Positions 1 to 6,905 of a stretch of DNA of 49,987 nt are shown in pieces; positions within the stretch are counted from its first letter, which is position 1, and each line of letters begins with the position of its first letter. A program made the translations under genes and the position numbers. The DNA lies in the IMG/VR virus record IMGVR_UViG_3300031603_000007, positions 1-49,987 of that record; one strand, 5' to 3'. The notes beneath the pieces were generated by a model that saw nothing but the letters and a program-made list of their open reading frames with translations, was not told where the DNA came from and did not search any database. This stretch comes from a virus.

Positions 1-131
1 TTTATCAACCCTTACTCCATTACAAATAATAACCAAAACAACCCCTACTTTGTAACATATCGCATATCGGAATACGGAATATACCTATTCGCGAATCGAG
101 AATCTACCAACTACCGAGAAATCCTCGATAC
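1..131. repeat. Terminal direct repeat, left copy
   Basis: These 131 bases recur at 49857-49987 with a single difference (C at 15, T at 49871). The repeat means the sequence closes into a circle or is terminally redundant. It lies in a non-coding stretch and contains the palindrome ATTCGCGAAT (87-96) and a small CGAG/CTCG hairpin (115-127). Whether it is a true packaged terminal repeat or an assembly overlap of a circular or permuted genome cannot be told here. Confidence 0.95.
58..99. repeat. TATCGCATATCG / ATTCGCGAAT element, copy 1
   Basis: This stretch begins TATCGCATATCG (58-69), continues with ATACG and AATAT blocks, and ends with the 10-bp palindrome ATTCGCGAAT (87-96). The same blocks in the same order occur at 11325-11368, with the AATAT-to-palindrome spacer 4 bases here and 5 there. 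A third copy is in the right terminal repeat (49914-49955). It is non-coding at each place. A protein-binding site for replication, packaging or segregation is possible; this is inference. Confidence 0.7.
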
Positions 132-285
132 ATCAAATAAGGCGTAAGCAACGTCGCATTTTTTTATCCACCCTATTTACCCTCCTAACCGAGAAACAGC
201 CTTAAATAGCATCAGAAACCAACCTTATCACGTAATACAATGCCGTAGAGAAGCAAAATGTTTGAAAAACTCTGAAAATTATTTT

Positions 286-522
286 TTAAGGCAACTTTTC
301 TACCTCTTTTCTAACATCATTCCACCAATTTGTATTCCAAACCTCAACATCATTATACTCACAAGCTTTTATTATTTCATCTATGCAAAAAAAACAATAA
401 TATTTACATATCTCTCTTTGAAATCTATCATTATACAATTCTCTTGGAACTTTATAATACTTACTCCATAATTCTAATGCTTTTTCTTTTGGTGTTATTT
501 TAAATTCTTTTTCTAAATCCAT
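286..522 (-). CDS. Hypothetical protein (78 aa)
   Basis: A 78-residue soluble protein rich in charged and aromatic residues, with paired cysteines near the middle (KYYCFFC). The family is not recognised. It follows the HNH gene at 525-1040 by two bases on the same strand, so it is probably co-transcribed. On the circular map it lies between the small and large terminase genes, among insertions that separate that pair. Confidence 0.7.
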   Translation of the reverse strand: MDLEKEFKITPKEKALELWSKYYKVPRELYNDRFQREICKYYCFFCIDEIIKACEYNDVEVWNTNWWNDVRKEVEKLP

Positions 523-524
523 AA

Positions 525-1040
525 TTATTGTTTTAAATTAGATAATGCTTTTTGATATGCTAAGTGAGCATCGTATTCGTTATCGAAAACCCCTAAATGT
601 TTTCTTTTATTATTTATGGTAATATAAGCCTTCCAATTCCTATCTCTTTTAGAAAAGTGAACACCTGTATATTTTGAGTTACCTCTATTTTCCTTACTTA
701 GATTTTCTCGTTGGCTAATAACTTGCAAGTTTACAAGCCTATTATCCGTACCAACGTTATTGATATGGTCAACCACTATTTTGCTGTCTTTTCTTTCGTA
801 GCTAAGAAATACAAAACAAACTAAATTATGTATAGAAAATCTCTCTGAAAAACCACCCTTGTACAATCGAATATGCTGGTATCTTCCATTTGTAGATAAA
901 CTTAATATCCTTGTTTTTGTTCTGTACAGATAATTATGACCTCTTAAAACTTCCCTACCAATACTTTTTACTCGACCTAAATCGCTTACCTCGTAGATAC
1001 CTTCGTACCCTTTAACTACTTTCCAAATTTCTTTTTGCAT
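525..1040 (-). CDS. NUMOD4-HNH-AP2 homing endonuclease
   Basis: A 171-residue free-standing homing endonuclease. Residues about 4-30 match NUMOD4 (W..VKGYEGIYEVSDLGRVKS). The centre is an HNH core (VDHINN, DNRLVNLQV, REN), and the C-terminus is an AP2-type DNA-binding domain (SKYTGVHF, NWKAYI, KHLGVF). Such enzymes cut intron- or gene-less alleles and spread by repair. Two more of the same design are at 9423-9956 and 47996-48532. It lies downstream of the small terminase gene, behind a 578-base non-coding leader. Confidence 0.9.
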   Translation of the reverse strand: MQKEIWKVVKGYEGIYEVSDLGRVKSIGREVLRGHNYLYRTKTRILSLSTNGRYQHIRLYKGGFSERFSIHNLVCFVFLSYERKDSKIVVDHINNVGTDNRLVNLQVISQRENLSKENRGNSKYTGVHFSKRDRNWKAYITINNKRKHLGVFDNEYDAHLAYQKALSNLKQ

Positions 1041-1618
1041 TACTGTCAGATTAAATTAGTTCAGAAAGAAGAAAATAGCCAATCGCTCTGAACTTACGAC
1101 TGTCCTGAAAAAGCAACTAATCAGTTAGGCTAATGCTAAGTTAATGAAAATTAAACACCTAACCTAATTTATTACCACTTGTGGTCGAATTTTTTTCTCA
1201 TTTCTGCCTTATTATATTATTAGTATCACGTAATCAAAAACCTTTCAAAAACCCTGAAAAATCTTGTGAGGGGTTAAATGCTCTCGTCATTCGCATAGGT
1301 GGGGGGGGCTTATATTTTTTTAGTCTTATATTTGAAGGGTGTTTATACATTCAACCTTATTATCAATAAGCATCACCAGGTTAACCAGCAAATTAATAAG
1401 ATCAAAGTATTTTATTTGTCAAAGTCAGCCTTAATTACGTGCATTTATATTTTTGTCTTCACCCTGTGCATGATGTAGACTCAGCCCTTGCCACCATTGA
1501 GTTGTTGTTTTTCAATATCCAGCCATATTCACCCCTTTTTGGTACATTTGCCGAAAATATACAACTTTTTGCACCTTATTAGGTGATTGATTCCGAACCA
1601 AAGAAGGTAAACTACAAT
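1041..1618. other. Non-coding stretch between terS and the HNH gene
   Basis: About 580 bases without a credible gene. It has an inverted repeat GTTCAGA (1059-1065) / TCTGAAC (1087-1093) just upstream of the HNH start, and a hairpin ACCAC/GTGGT near 1174-1185. A CACCT/AGGTG hairpin lies near the end of terS. There is a run of eight G at about 1303-1310. A plus-strand frame at 1181-1369 runs against the transcription of the area and has no recognisable features. The length and folding may mark a remnant of an insertion. Confidence 0.5.
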
Positions 1619-2020
1619 TTAATCCTCATCTATTATCTGCATTCCTGTGACTGGTGAAACATTAACTTGTATGTTGGTTTGGTTCTGATTAGATCCGTAA
1701 ACCTTGGGCAATAACTTGGACGCGATCCACTTATAACTGTCAATCTCTAACCGTGCTATATCTGTTAACTCCCTGCTCTTTTCAGTACTCTGCTTAAGGT
1801 TTGAGATGGTATTCTCTATCTTTTCAGCATAGAACATGGCTTGATCTTGCCTTGCACGCGTGTAATTATCTTTAAATTCTTTATCTTTATTTAGCCATGT
1901 ATATACAATATTACTATCAGGTATTCCATTTGTCTTTTGTATCTCGTTTAAACTCTTGCCCTCGCTTATTGATTGAAGTACTTTACTTTTAATTTCTTTT
2001 ATCTCTATTAGTGAATACAT
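1619..2020 (-). CDS. terS: Terminase small subunit
   Basis: Probable small terminase, which recognises phage DNA and hands it to the large subunit for packaging. After the chosen ATG at 2018-2020 come 133 residues. An N-terminal helix-turn-helix (SEGKSLNEIQKTNGIPDSN, then YTWL) is followed by a helical oligomerisation region (YTRARQDQAMFYAEKIENTI) and a polar tail. An upstream GTG at 2095 would add 25 residues, but a TAnnTTTG promoter box overlaps that GTG, so the transcript should start inside the extension. On the circular map terL lies downstream across the contig junction. Confidence 0.75.
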   Translation of the reverse strand: MYSLIEIKEIKSKVLQSISEGKSLNEIQKTNGIPDSNIVYTWLNKDKEFKDNYTRARQDQAMFYAEKIENTISNLKQSTEKSRELTDIARLEIDSYKWIASKLLPKVYGSNQNQTNIQVNVSPVTGMQIIDED

Positions 2021-2094
2021 ATAACTTCTTTTTTCATTGGGTTGAATCTTGTTAATCTTATATAGATTTTCTTTATAGATTATATTGATACTCA

Positions 2095-2102
2095 CAAAGA
2101 TA
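2095..2102 (-). promoter_or_regulatory. Probable late promoter (-7 box TATCTTTG)
   Basis: The minus strand reads TATCTTTG, an exact Bacteroidota TAnnTTTG box, 75 bases upstream of the preferred terS ATG. It lies opposite the early promoter at 2289, so the two transcription blocks diverge from this region. No clear -33 TTG box is visible at the usual spacing. Confidence 0.6.
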
Positions 2103-2168
2103 CTAATAAATTATGATTATATAGTAATTTGTTTTTGTTGTTACTTCTTTATAGGTATTTAATAACTC

Positions 2169-2188
2169 TTTTTATCATTGGGCAAAAT
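2169..2188 (+). repeat. 20-bp repeat TTTTTATCATTGGGCAAAAT, copy 1
   Basis: An exact 20-base repeat shared with 2600-2619. Its first 12 bases also occur at 2419-2430 inside the small gene at 2325. The outer two copies are non-coding and upstream of early genes. Function is unknown; regulator binding or a leader motif are options. Confidence 0.7.
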
Positions 2189-2211
2189 ATCATTCATTAA
2201 GCACTTATACC

Positions 2212-2256
2212 GATACTTTTAGTTGAAAATATCCCTTTTGTAGATACTTTTAGTTG
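2212..2256. promoter_or_regulatory. Direct-repeat operator candidate
   Basis: GATACTTTTAGTTG occurs twice, at 2212-2225 and 2243-2256, exactly 31 bases apart (about three helical turns). The core GATACT also occurs at 2087-2092 and 2099-2104 over the late promoter. All copies lie between the divergent terS and early promoters, as expected for sites of a regulator controlling the early/late choice. No regulator gene is identified. Confidence 0.5.
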
Positions 2257-2288
2257 TTATTTATTATATATGGTATTATATAATACAC

Positions 2289-2296
2289 TATATTTG
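2289..2296 (+). promoter_or_regulatory. Probable early promoter (-7 box TATATTTG)
   Basis: TATATTTG matches TAnnTTTG and lies 29 bases upstream of the first early ATG at 2325. The two GATACTTTTAGTTG repeats end 33 bases upstream of it, where a bound protein could control the promoter. Confidence 0.6.
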
Positions 2297-2324
2297 TATA
2301 AGTAATAACATTAACAACAACAAG

Positions 2325-2477
2325 ATGGCAACAAACAAAACATATAAAGAGTTAAGAGCAACAAGAAAACAAGCCTTTGCAAATTTTATGCAAAATAAAA
2401 CATATGCAAATAAAGATCTTTTTATCATTGCTAGAACTAATCAAATTAATTTCAAAACATTAAAACAAACACCATGA
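2325..2477 (+). CDS. Hypothetical early protein (50 aa)
   Basis: First gene of the plus-strand early block: 50 residues, basic, no recognised family. It starts 29 bases after the promoter box, and its TGA overlaps the next ATG (ATGA), which suggests translational coupling. A copy of TTTTTATCATTG lies inside it at 2419-2430. As the first early gene it may act on the host at once, but nothing in the sequence shows how. Confidence 0.6.
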   Translation: MATNKTYKELRATRKQAFANFMQNKTYANKDLFIIARTNQINFKTLKQTP

Positions 2478-2599
2478 AAAACTTAAAAGAGAAATTAATC
2501 GGAATCTTAGCGAATGTAGTTTTAATTACTTTCACTAGTATCTTTATTTATTACTTGGCATTCTATGTAATAGATTTTAAAATCTTATTTTCTAACTAA
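2474..2599 (+). CDS. Small membrane protein (41 aa)
   Basis: A 41-residue protein with one hydrophobic helix at residues about 8-32 (IGILANVVLITFTSIFIYYL) and a short basic N-terminus. It overlaps the previous stop by four bases. No family is recognised. Confidence 0.55.
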   Translation: MKNLKEKLIGILANVVLITFTSIFIYYLAFYVIDFKILFSN

Positions 2600-2619
2600 T
2601 TTTTATCATTGGGCAAAAT
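2600..2619 (+). repeat. 20-bp repeat TTTTTATCATTGGGCAAAAT, copy 2
   Basis: Identical to 2169-2188. It lies between the 41-residue gene and the gene starting at 2641, so it is in the leader of the latter. Confidence 0.7.
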
Positions 2620-2640
2620 TTAACCTTTAAAACTAATAAA

Positions 2641-2850
2641 ATGAATACACAAACAAAAATATATAACAACTTATCAATAAGACAGATATTGAAACGTTTA
2701 CCATTAGGAATAAAAAAAATACATAGAATGCAATATATCAATAATTGTATTTTTGTTTACCAAAACGAGATGGGAAAATATAATTTATATTACTGTCAAT
2801 TAACCAGGAATGCAAATAATAATCTTATAAAATTTTATTTAAACAATTAA
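2641..2850 (+). CDS. Hypothetical early protein (69 aa)
   Basis: A 69-residue basic protein beginning MNTQTKIYNNLSIRQILKRL, with a tyrosine-rich centre. No domain is recognised. It lies 21 bases after the second copy of the 20-bp repeat and 28 bases before the next gene, in line with an early operon. Confidence 0.55.
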   Translation: MNTQTKIYNNLSIRQILKRLPLGIKKIHRMQYINNCIFVYQNEMGKYNLYYCQLTRNANNNLIKFYLNN

Positions 2851-2878
2851 AAACAATTTAACACTTAATACAATCATC

Positions 2879-3274
2879 ATGAAAAATACAACAGTAACAA
2901 ACAGACAAAACAAAATTATCAACTTTTTATCAGGATTAGAAATTTCAAACGAGATTGATTTAATTTACTATGCAAATCACGAAGAAATAAACAGTTTTGA
3001 AGACCTCCAAAATTTATTGGATGATAACGGAGCTTTTAATATAGATGTTATTTATTACGCATCCGCAATGGACTACTTAAGAGAAAATGATCCTTCTTTA
3101 AATGAATCAATGGAAATTGCAAACGAGTTCGGATATACTACCGAAAATTTAAACAGTGAATTATTAGCTTCATTATTAAAAAGTCAAAATGTAAGAAATG
3201 ATTTTTACGAACTTGAAGAAGAAATAAACGACTTCTTTACAGAACTTGAAGAAGAAGAAGAAGAAGACGAGTAA
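2879..3274 (+). CDS. Acidic conserved hypothetical protein (131 aa)
   Basis: 131 residues, strongly acidic, ending in a glutamate-rich tail (ELEEEEEEDE). From memory, proteins with the same core (FEDLQNLLDDNGAFNIDVIYY, NSELLASLL) recur in Bacteroidota mobile elements, but the family is not named here. The charge and early position would suit a DNA-mimic protein that blocks a host DNA-binding enzyme; this is conjecture. Two palindromic structures follow directly. Confidence 0.75.
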   Translation: MKNTTVTNRQNKIINFLSGLEISNEIDLIYYANHEEINSFEDLQNLLDDNGAFNIDVIYYASAMDYLRENDPSLNESMEIANEFGYTTENLNSELLASLLKSQNVRNDFYELEEEINDFFTELEEEEEEDE

Positions 3275-3284
3275 CAAACCAACC

Positions 3285-3306
3285 TAAGCAAGTTTTAAAA
3301 CTGCTT
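3285..3306 (+). terminator. Hairpin after the acidic-protein gene
   Basis: TAAGC (3285-3289) and GCTTA (3303-3307) bracket the palindrome AGTTTTAAAACT, giving one hairpin with a one-base bulge. No T-run follows directly, so it may be an RNA-processing or attenuation signal and not a full terminator. Confidence 0.4.
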
Positions 3307-3307
3307 A

Positions 3308-3359
3308 TACTTTGTTAACTTCTTAATGTGAAGTGTAAAGATCGGATCTTTGCAAAGTA
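3308..3359 (+). ncRNA. Three-way-junction structure in a 5' leader
   Basis: Outer stem TACTTTG (3308-3314) / CAAAGTA (3353-3359) encloses two hairpins. One is ACTTC (3318-3322) / GAAGT (3330-3334) with a 7-base loop. The other is AAAGAT (3337-3342) / ATCTTT (3346-3351) with loop CGG. Junction strands are 3, 2 and 1 bases, so 36 of 52 bases pair. It ends 21 bases before the start codon at 3381, which fits a cis-acting leader element. Junction bases do not match a hammerhead core. Confidence 0.5.
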
Positions 3360-3380
3360 CTAATTTAAAATTTTATTATT

Positions 3381-3731
3381 ATGAACTTATCGCCTGAATT
3401 AAAAGCAAAAAATACATTAAAATATTATTCTGCATTATGTAATATTAGCAATCACATTAATTTAGATGTATTAAAAAATAGATTAAGTGTTTTAGATATA
3501 GAATTAAAATACGATAAAAAAGAAGCGTATTACAATGATTTAAACAAAAGCTATCAATATAATGATTTACAATTATATCCAATTTGCAAAAAATCAAAAT
3601 TAAGCGTTTACAATGTTAAAAGTGATTTTTATAAAAATGAATTAACTTTTAAAACTCAAAAAGCCAACGAATTTAACCTATTAAAAAACAATTATTTTGT
3701 TGTAATTGCTGGAAATATAGCAAATTTATAA
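3381..3731 (+). CDS. Hypothetical protein (116 aa)
   Basis: 116 residues, lysine- and asparagine-rich and probably soluble (MNLSPELKAKNTLKYYSALC). No family is recognised. Its leader contains the three-way junction at 3308-3359, so its expression may be controlled separately from the rest of the operon. Confidence 0.6.
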   Translation: MNLSPELKAKNTLKYYSALCNISNHINLDVLKNRLSVLDIELKYDKKEAYYNDLNKSYQYNDLQLYPICKKSKLSVYNVKSDFYKNELTFKTQKANEFNLLKNNYFVVIAGNIANL

Positions 3732-3777
3732 ACTCTTAAAAATCACAACTAGAAAATTTACTTTAATATTTAAAATT

Positions 3778-3930
3778 ATGCAAACTAAAAAACGTACTAA
3801 ACGAGTTACAAAAAATGTAGATGTTAGGATTTACGATATTTTAACGAAAATATACGGCTCTTACAAAGCTAAAAATAAATATAAGTATCTTATGTTAAAA
3901 ACTGAAATTAATACAATTAACGCATTTTAA
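3778..3930 (+). CDS. Hypothetical basic protein (50 aa)
   Basis: 50 residues with a very basic N-terminus (MQTKKRTKRVTKNVDVRIYD); no domain is recognised. The ATTATG start context is the same as at neighbouring genes. Confidence 0.5.
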   Translation: MQTKKRTKRVTKNVDVRIYDILTKIYGSYKAKNKYKYLMLKTEINTINAF

Positions 3931-3985
3931 AAAACAAATTAGAAAATAATACATATTTTGAAAATAACCTATAAAAAACAATATT

Positions 3986-4174
3986 ATGAAAAAATTAACA
4001 AATTATTTAATTAAAAAAAATATTCCTTTTAGTACTATAAATAATGAAATTTTATTAAATAGAAAATTTTATCATTATGAATTAATTAACTGGATAAAAG
4101 AAAATACAAAACAAATAGATTCTTTTTATTTAGATTCGAATATGATATTATACATTAATAAAAATATAATTTAA
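3986..4174 (+). CDS. Hypothetical protein (62 aa)
   Basis: A 62-residue lysine/isoleucine-rich protein (MKKLTNYLIKKNIPFSTINN). It could be a small alpha/beta fold, but no family is recognised. It lies 12 bases before the next start. Confidence 0.5.
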   Translation: MKKLTNYLIKKNIPFSTINNEILLNRKFYHYELINWIKENTKQIDSFYLDSNMILYINKNII

Positions 4175-4186
4175 AAAACTAAAATT

Positions 4187-4468
4187 ATGACTTCTTATAA
4201 ACAATTTTTAAACAAAGATACATTCAACTCAAAAAGTAATAATTTAAGAGTTACAAAGGTTAAAAAGACTGTTAAAGGTTATACTATTCACTTATTTACA
4301 AATTACATTTGCTTATATTATAAATATGTTACTTTGGGCAAAAAAGGAACGGCAAAAGTAGTTACAAAAGTTAATCGCAATTATTGTGCAAAATACCAAT
4401 TTACTATTTACGAAAATAAAGAAGGCAACGAAATAACACAAAAGGAATTTAAAAAAATAAACTCTTAA
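4187..4468 (+). CDS. Hypothetical protein (93 aa)
   Basis: A 93-residue basic protein with alternating hydrophobic strands (KGYTIHLFTNYICLYYKYVT) that suggest a beta fold. Not recognised. It is tightly linked to the next gene, four bases downstream. Confidence 0.55.
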   Translation: MTSYKQFLNKDTFNSKSNNLRVTKVKKTVKGYTIHLFTNYICLYYKYVTLGKKGTAKVVTKVNRNYCAKYQFTIYENKEGNEITQKEFKKINS

Positions 4469-4472
4469 TATT

Positions 4473-4724
4473 ATGAAAATACTTAATTTAAAGGACTTAA
4501 AAAATTATTGTGATTTATTACCCGAATTAACATTAAACCAGCTTAAAAAACAATTTATATTTGTTTCTTATTGCCAAAATTCAATTCCTGGAGATGGATC
4601 ACCTACATATAAAAGCAGTTTATTAAAGCAAAAAACTATAAAAAATGTAATTAAATTAATATTACACAAAGATAAAAAAGTAACTGCAATTACAAATAAA
4701 GGTTATTTTCAATTTTTTAACTAA
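4473..4724 (+). CDS. Hypothetical protein (83 aa)
   Basis: 83 residues. The N-terminal half has the spacing of a helical pair (KILNLKDLKNYCDLLPELTL); the C-terminus ends with a strand-like KVTAITNKGYFQFF. No known family is seen. It continues the tight early operon. Confidence 0.5.
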   Translation: MKILNLKDLKNYCDLLPELTLNQLKKQFIFVSYCQNSIPGDGSPTYKSSLLKQKTIKNVIKLILHKDKKVTAITNKGYFQFFN

Positions 4725-4738
4725 AAAACACTTACAAA

Positions 4739-4891
4739 ATGAACAATAAAGTAATTACACCAGAAAACAAAGAAGCAGCAAAAAAAGCACTTCAAAAAGT
4801 TTATAATGAAGCTACAAAAAACGAAGATTATAATTTACTGGATCAAGTTTTGATTTTGACTAGTGAATTAGGTATTGAGATATTAATGTAA
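4739..4891 (+). CDS. Hypothetical protein (50 aa)
   Basis: A 50-residue, mostly helical protein (ITPENKEAAKKALQKVYNEA). No family is recognised. It has an ATG with no SD, like its neighbours. Confidence 0.5.
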   Translation: MNNKVITPENKEAAKKALQKVYNEATKNEDYNLLDQVLILTSELGIEILM

Positions 4892-4906
4892 AAAACACAT
4901 AAAAAA

Positions 4907-5119
4907 ATGGAAAATTTAAGAATAGGAACAAAAGTAAAATTAACAGAAGATGCAAAAAATGACACATATTCCGATATGGGTTGGAAAAATGACATATTAA
5001 AAATAACACACAAAGAAGATGACGGCGAAATTATGGGAAAAATATACAGCTTTGACAGTGTTAGCTCTACTAATGAAATTACTTGCAGCTTATATGGTTA
5101 TGAACTAGAACTAATTTAA
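4907..5119 (+). CDS. Hypothetical SH3-like small protein (70 aa)
   Basis: 70 residues opening with a strand pattern typical of small SH3-like barrels (LRIGTKVKLTEDA), then ILKITH and a C-terminal YGYELELI strand. The fold suggestion rests only on this pattern. Its role is unknown. Confidence 0.55.
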   Translation: MENLRIGTKVKLTEDAKNDTYSDMGWKNDILKITHKEDDGEIMGKIYSFDSVSSTNEITCSLYGYELELI

Positions 5120-5124
5120 AAAAA

Positions 5125-5292
5125 ATGCAAACCTTAAAAGAGATTGTAAAAATCATAGCAAATTGCAAAACTGAAAACGACTTGTTAACATTATGTTTAA
5201 TTGTAAGGCAATTTAAACGGCATTTTACGCCTTTAGATTTAAACTTTATAAACATAACAGTTCAACAAAAAATGATTATTTTAAACGCTTAA
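5125..5292 (+). CDS. Hypothetical protein (55 aa)
   Basis: 55 residues, helical N-terminal half (LKEIVKIIANCKTENDLLTL), no recognised family. It starts five bases after the previous stop. Confidence 0.5.
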   Translation: MQTLKEIVKIIANCKTENDLLTLCLIVRQFKRHFTPLDLNFINITVQQKMIILNA

Positions 5293-5310
5293 AAACTAAA
5301 AAATAACATC

Positions 5311-5502
5311 ATGAAAAATTACAATTTAAAATTATCAGAATATCATTTTGAAATAATGACAAATAAATTATTGAATCAACGAAATAGTTTAATAAGAAGC
5401 CAAAAAAGTGACCCAGTTAATAAATTTTATTCTCAAAATGAGATAAATGAAATAAATGATTTTTTTGATTATATCAATCAAAAATTTAAAACTCAATTTT
5501 AA
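5311..5502 (+). CDS. Hypothetical protein (63 aa)
   Basis: A 63-residue polar helical protein (LSEYHFEIMTNKLLNQRNSL). No known domain is visible. It lies inside the early small-gene run. Confidence 0.5.
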   Translation: MKNYNLKLSEYHFEIMTNKLLNQRNSLIRSQKSDPVNKFYSQNEINEINDFFDYINQKFKTQF

Positions 5503-5523
5503 CAAAACCAAAAAATTAAGATA

Positions 5524-5724
5524 ATGAAAAATTTAAAAGAAACAATTAAAGTAACTGCAAATCAAAGTAAGCGAACTTTTACAATTAGAAAAACGTATGT
5601 AGACGGATCAAAAGTAAAGTACAGAACTTCAACAATGAACCAACAAGAATTTGACATTGAAAATATGAATACTGAAAATGATTGGATGCAATTTTTAAAG
5701 TCGGATGATTATTATAAAATTTAA
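5524..5724 (+). CDS. Hypothetical protein (66 aa)
   Basis: 66 residues with a strand-rich first half (IKVTANQSKRTFTIRKTYVD) and an acidic C-terminus (NENDW-type pattern). No recognised family. Confidence 0.5.
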   Translation: MKNLKETIKVTANQSKRTFTIRKTYVDGSKVKYRTSTMNQQEFDIENMNTENDWMQFLKSDDYYKI

Positions 5725-5751
5725 CACCACAAAAAACTAAAAAATAATATT

Positions 5752-6288
5752 ATGCAAAAAATCAAATTTTATACTGAAAAATTAGTACACCAGGAAATTA
5801 AAAACCTATGTGAACGAAATAGCAACTGCACCAATGGAACTATCTTTTACACTTTTGAATTGGGTAAAAGTCAAATTTACGCCGTAGATAGCAGCGAAAA
5901 AAACTTTAGTTATAGCGAAATACTAGAAATTTACGAAAGTCACTTAAAACGTGCTAAAATCGTTGATACAATAGTAAAAAACATTAAAGAGATTGAGATA
6001 AATTTTGATGATTGGGATTATTTGGATAATGGATCAATAACTGGCAGTTATGAAAATGAAAATTTCGAGGTTGAAGTAAAAAACCATTTAATTACATTTT
6101 ACATTAAAGTAGATGAAAATGGCACTTCTTCGGGAGGTTATAATTCGCCCAATGAATACGATAAAAAAGAATCAAGCGTAACAGTTGAAGATATTAAAAT
6201 TGAAGATGAAGAAGGGGATAATATGTATTTAACTGAACAGGACTATAAAAAAGTACTAAAAGAACTTATAAAAAATATTATATTTTAA
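5752..6288 (+). CDS. Acidic hypothetical protein (178 aa)
   Basis: The largest gene of the small-gene run: 178 residues, acidic in the second half with a glycine-rich turn (GTSSGGYNSPNEY). No domain is recognised. It looks like a soluble cytoplasmic protein. It could be a host-takeover factor given its place, but no motif supports a specific job. Confidence 0.6.
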   Translation: MQKIKFYTEKLVHQEIKNLCERNSNCTNGTIFYTFELGKSQIYAVDSSEKNFSYSEILEIYESHLKRAKIVDTIVKNIKEIEINFDDWDYLDNGSITGSYENENFEVEVKNHLITFYIKVDENGTSSGGYNSPNEYDKKESSVTVEDIKIEDEEGDNMYLTEQDYKKVLKELIKNIIF

Positions 6289-6308
6289 AAACTAAAAAAA
6301 CTAAAATT

Positions 6309-6476
6309 ATGAAAATGTTTAAATACTATTTTAAAGTAAAAGAATATAAAGATGGAATTTTAAAAGAAGTTAAAGGAAATTTAATATCTATTGATAACAA
6401 AGATACTGTTTTAATGAACTTAAATAATAAACACTATAACAAATATACGATTACAAAAAAAGTTTGTTTAAATTAA
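6309..6476 (+). CDS. Hypothetical protein (55 aa)
   Basis: A 55-residue strand-rich basic protein (MFKYYFKVKEYKDGILKEV). No family is recognised. The gap to the next gene is 10 bases. Confidence 0.5.
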   Translation: MKMFKYYFKVKEYKDGILKEVKGNLISIDNKDTVLMNLNNKHYNKYTITKKVCLN

Positions 6477-6486
6477 AAAACTAGAT

Positions 6487-6729
6487 ATGCAAAAAAAAGA
6501 AGAATACTTTATATTTATAGACAAGAAAAAACTAAAAGCTGGGCTTGAAAATTCAAGTAAGATAATAGGCAGTATTAGAAAATTAGTAGATGAGAATATA
6601 AAAATTAACAATAAGGTTGTAAAATACGCTACCTTATTCAATTTACTAGGTAGTGATAAGTATTTCGATAATTCAGATTACTACATTAAAAAAACAAAGT
6701 TACAACGATCTAAAATGCAAAACTTATGA
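6487..6729 (+). CDS. Hypothetical protein (80 aa)
   Basis: 80 residues, basic, with mixed helix and strand patterns (FIFIDKKKLKAGLENSSKII). No known family. Its TGA overlaps the next ATG, so the two are probably translated together. Confidence 0.55.
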   Translation: MQKKEEYFIFIDKKKLKAGLENSSKIIGSIRKLVDENIKINNKVVKYATLFNLLGSDKYFDNSDYYIKKTKLQRSKMQNL

Positions 6730-6905
6730 AACATTTACAGATTATAAAATTTACAATTCTCGTTTTATTGCCAATAATAGCATTTATGTATTTTATATAT
6801 CAAAATTATAATATTAATTTAATAGCCTTGAAAATTATAATTGATTTAATGTTATGTTATTACATTGGAATTACAATTTGGATTATAAAAAAGACTAGAT
6901 TATAG
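6726..6905 (+). CDS. Small two-span membrane protein (59 aa)
   Basis: 59 residues with two hydrophobic helices at about 6-24 and 33-55, separated by QNYN, and a basic C-terminus (IIKKTRL). It overlaps the previous stop. The shape would suit an inner-membrane effector or a holin-like protein, though it is far from the other lysis candidates. Confidence 0.55.
   Translation: MKHLQIIKFTILVLLPIIAFMYFIYQNYNINLIALKIIIDLMLCYYIGITIWIIKKTRL

Larger units (their letters stand above)
1..285. other. Non-coding region at the genome junction (left part)
   Basis: No convincing gene lies between the left end and the minus-strand gene ending at 286. With 49737-49856 it forms a gap of about 400 bases on the circle, inside the late block between the 90-residue gene at 49464 and the 78-residue gene at 286. 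It holds the terminal repeat and the element at 58-99. Reading frames here are short and look accidental. Confidence 0.6.

Noticed and set aside
1181-1369. Plus-strand 62-residue frame
   Set aside because: It runs opposite to the local genes, spans a G-run, and encodes no recognisable domain.
1041-1618. Group I intron between terS and the HNH gene
   Set aside because: The length and nearby HNH gene suggested it, but terS ends normally, exon joining is not apparent, and no clear P3-P7 core was found.
2021-2095. GTG start giving terS 25 more residues
   Set aside because: A TAnnTTTG promoter box overlaps that GTG, so the transcript would begin inside the extension.
3308-3359. Hammerhead ribozyme
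   Set aside because: The three-way shape fits, but CUGANGA and GAAA core strands are missing.
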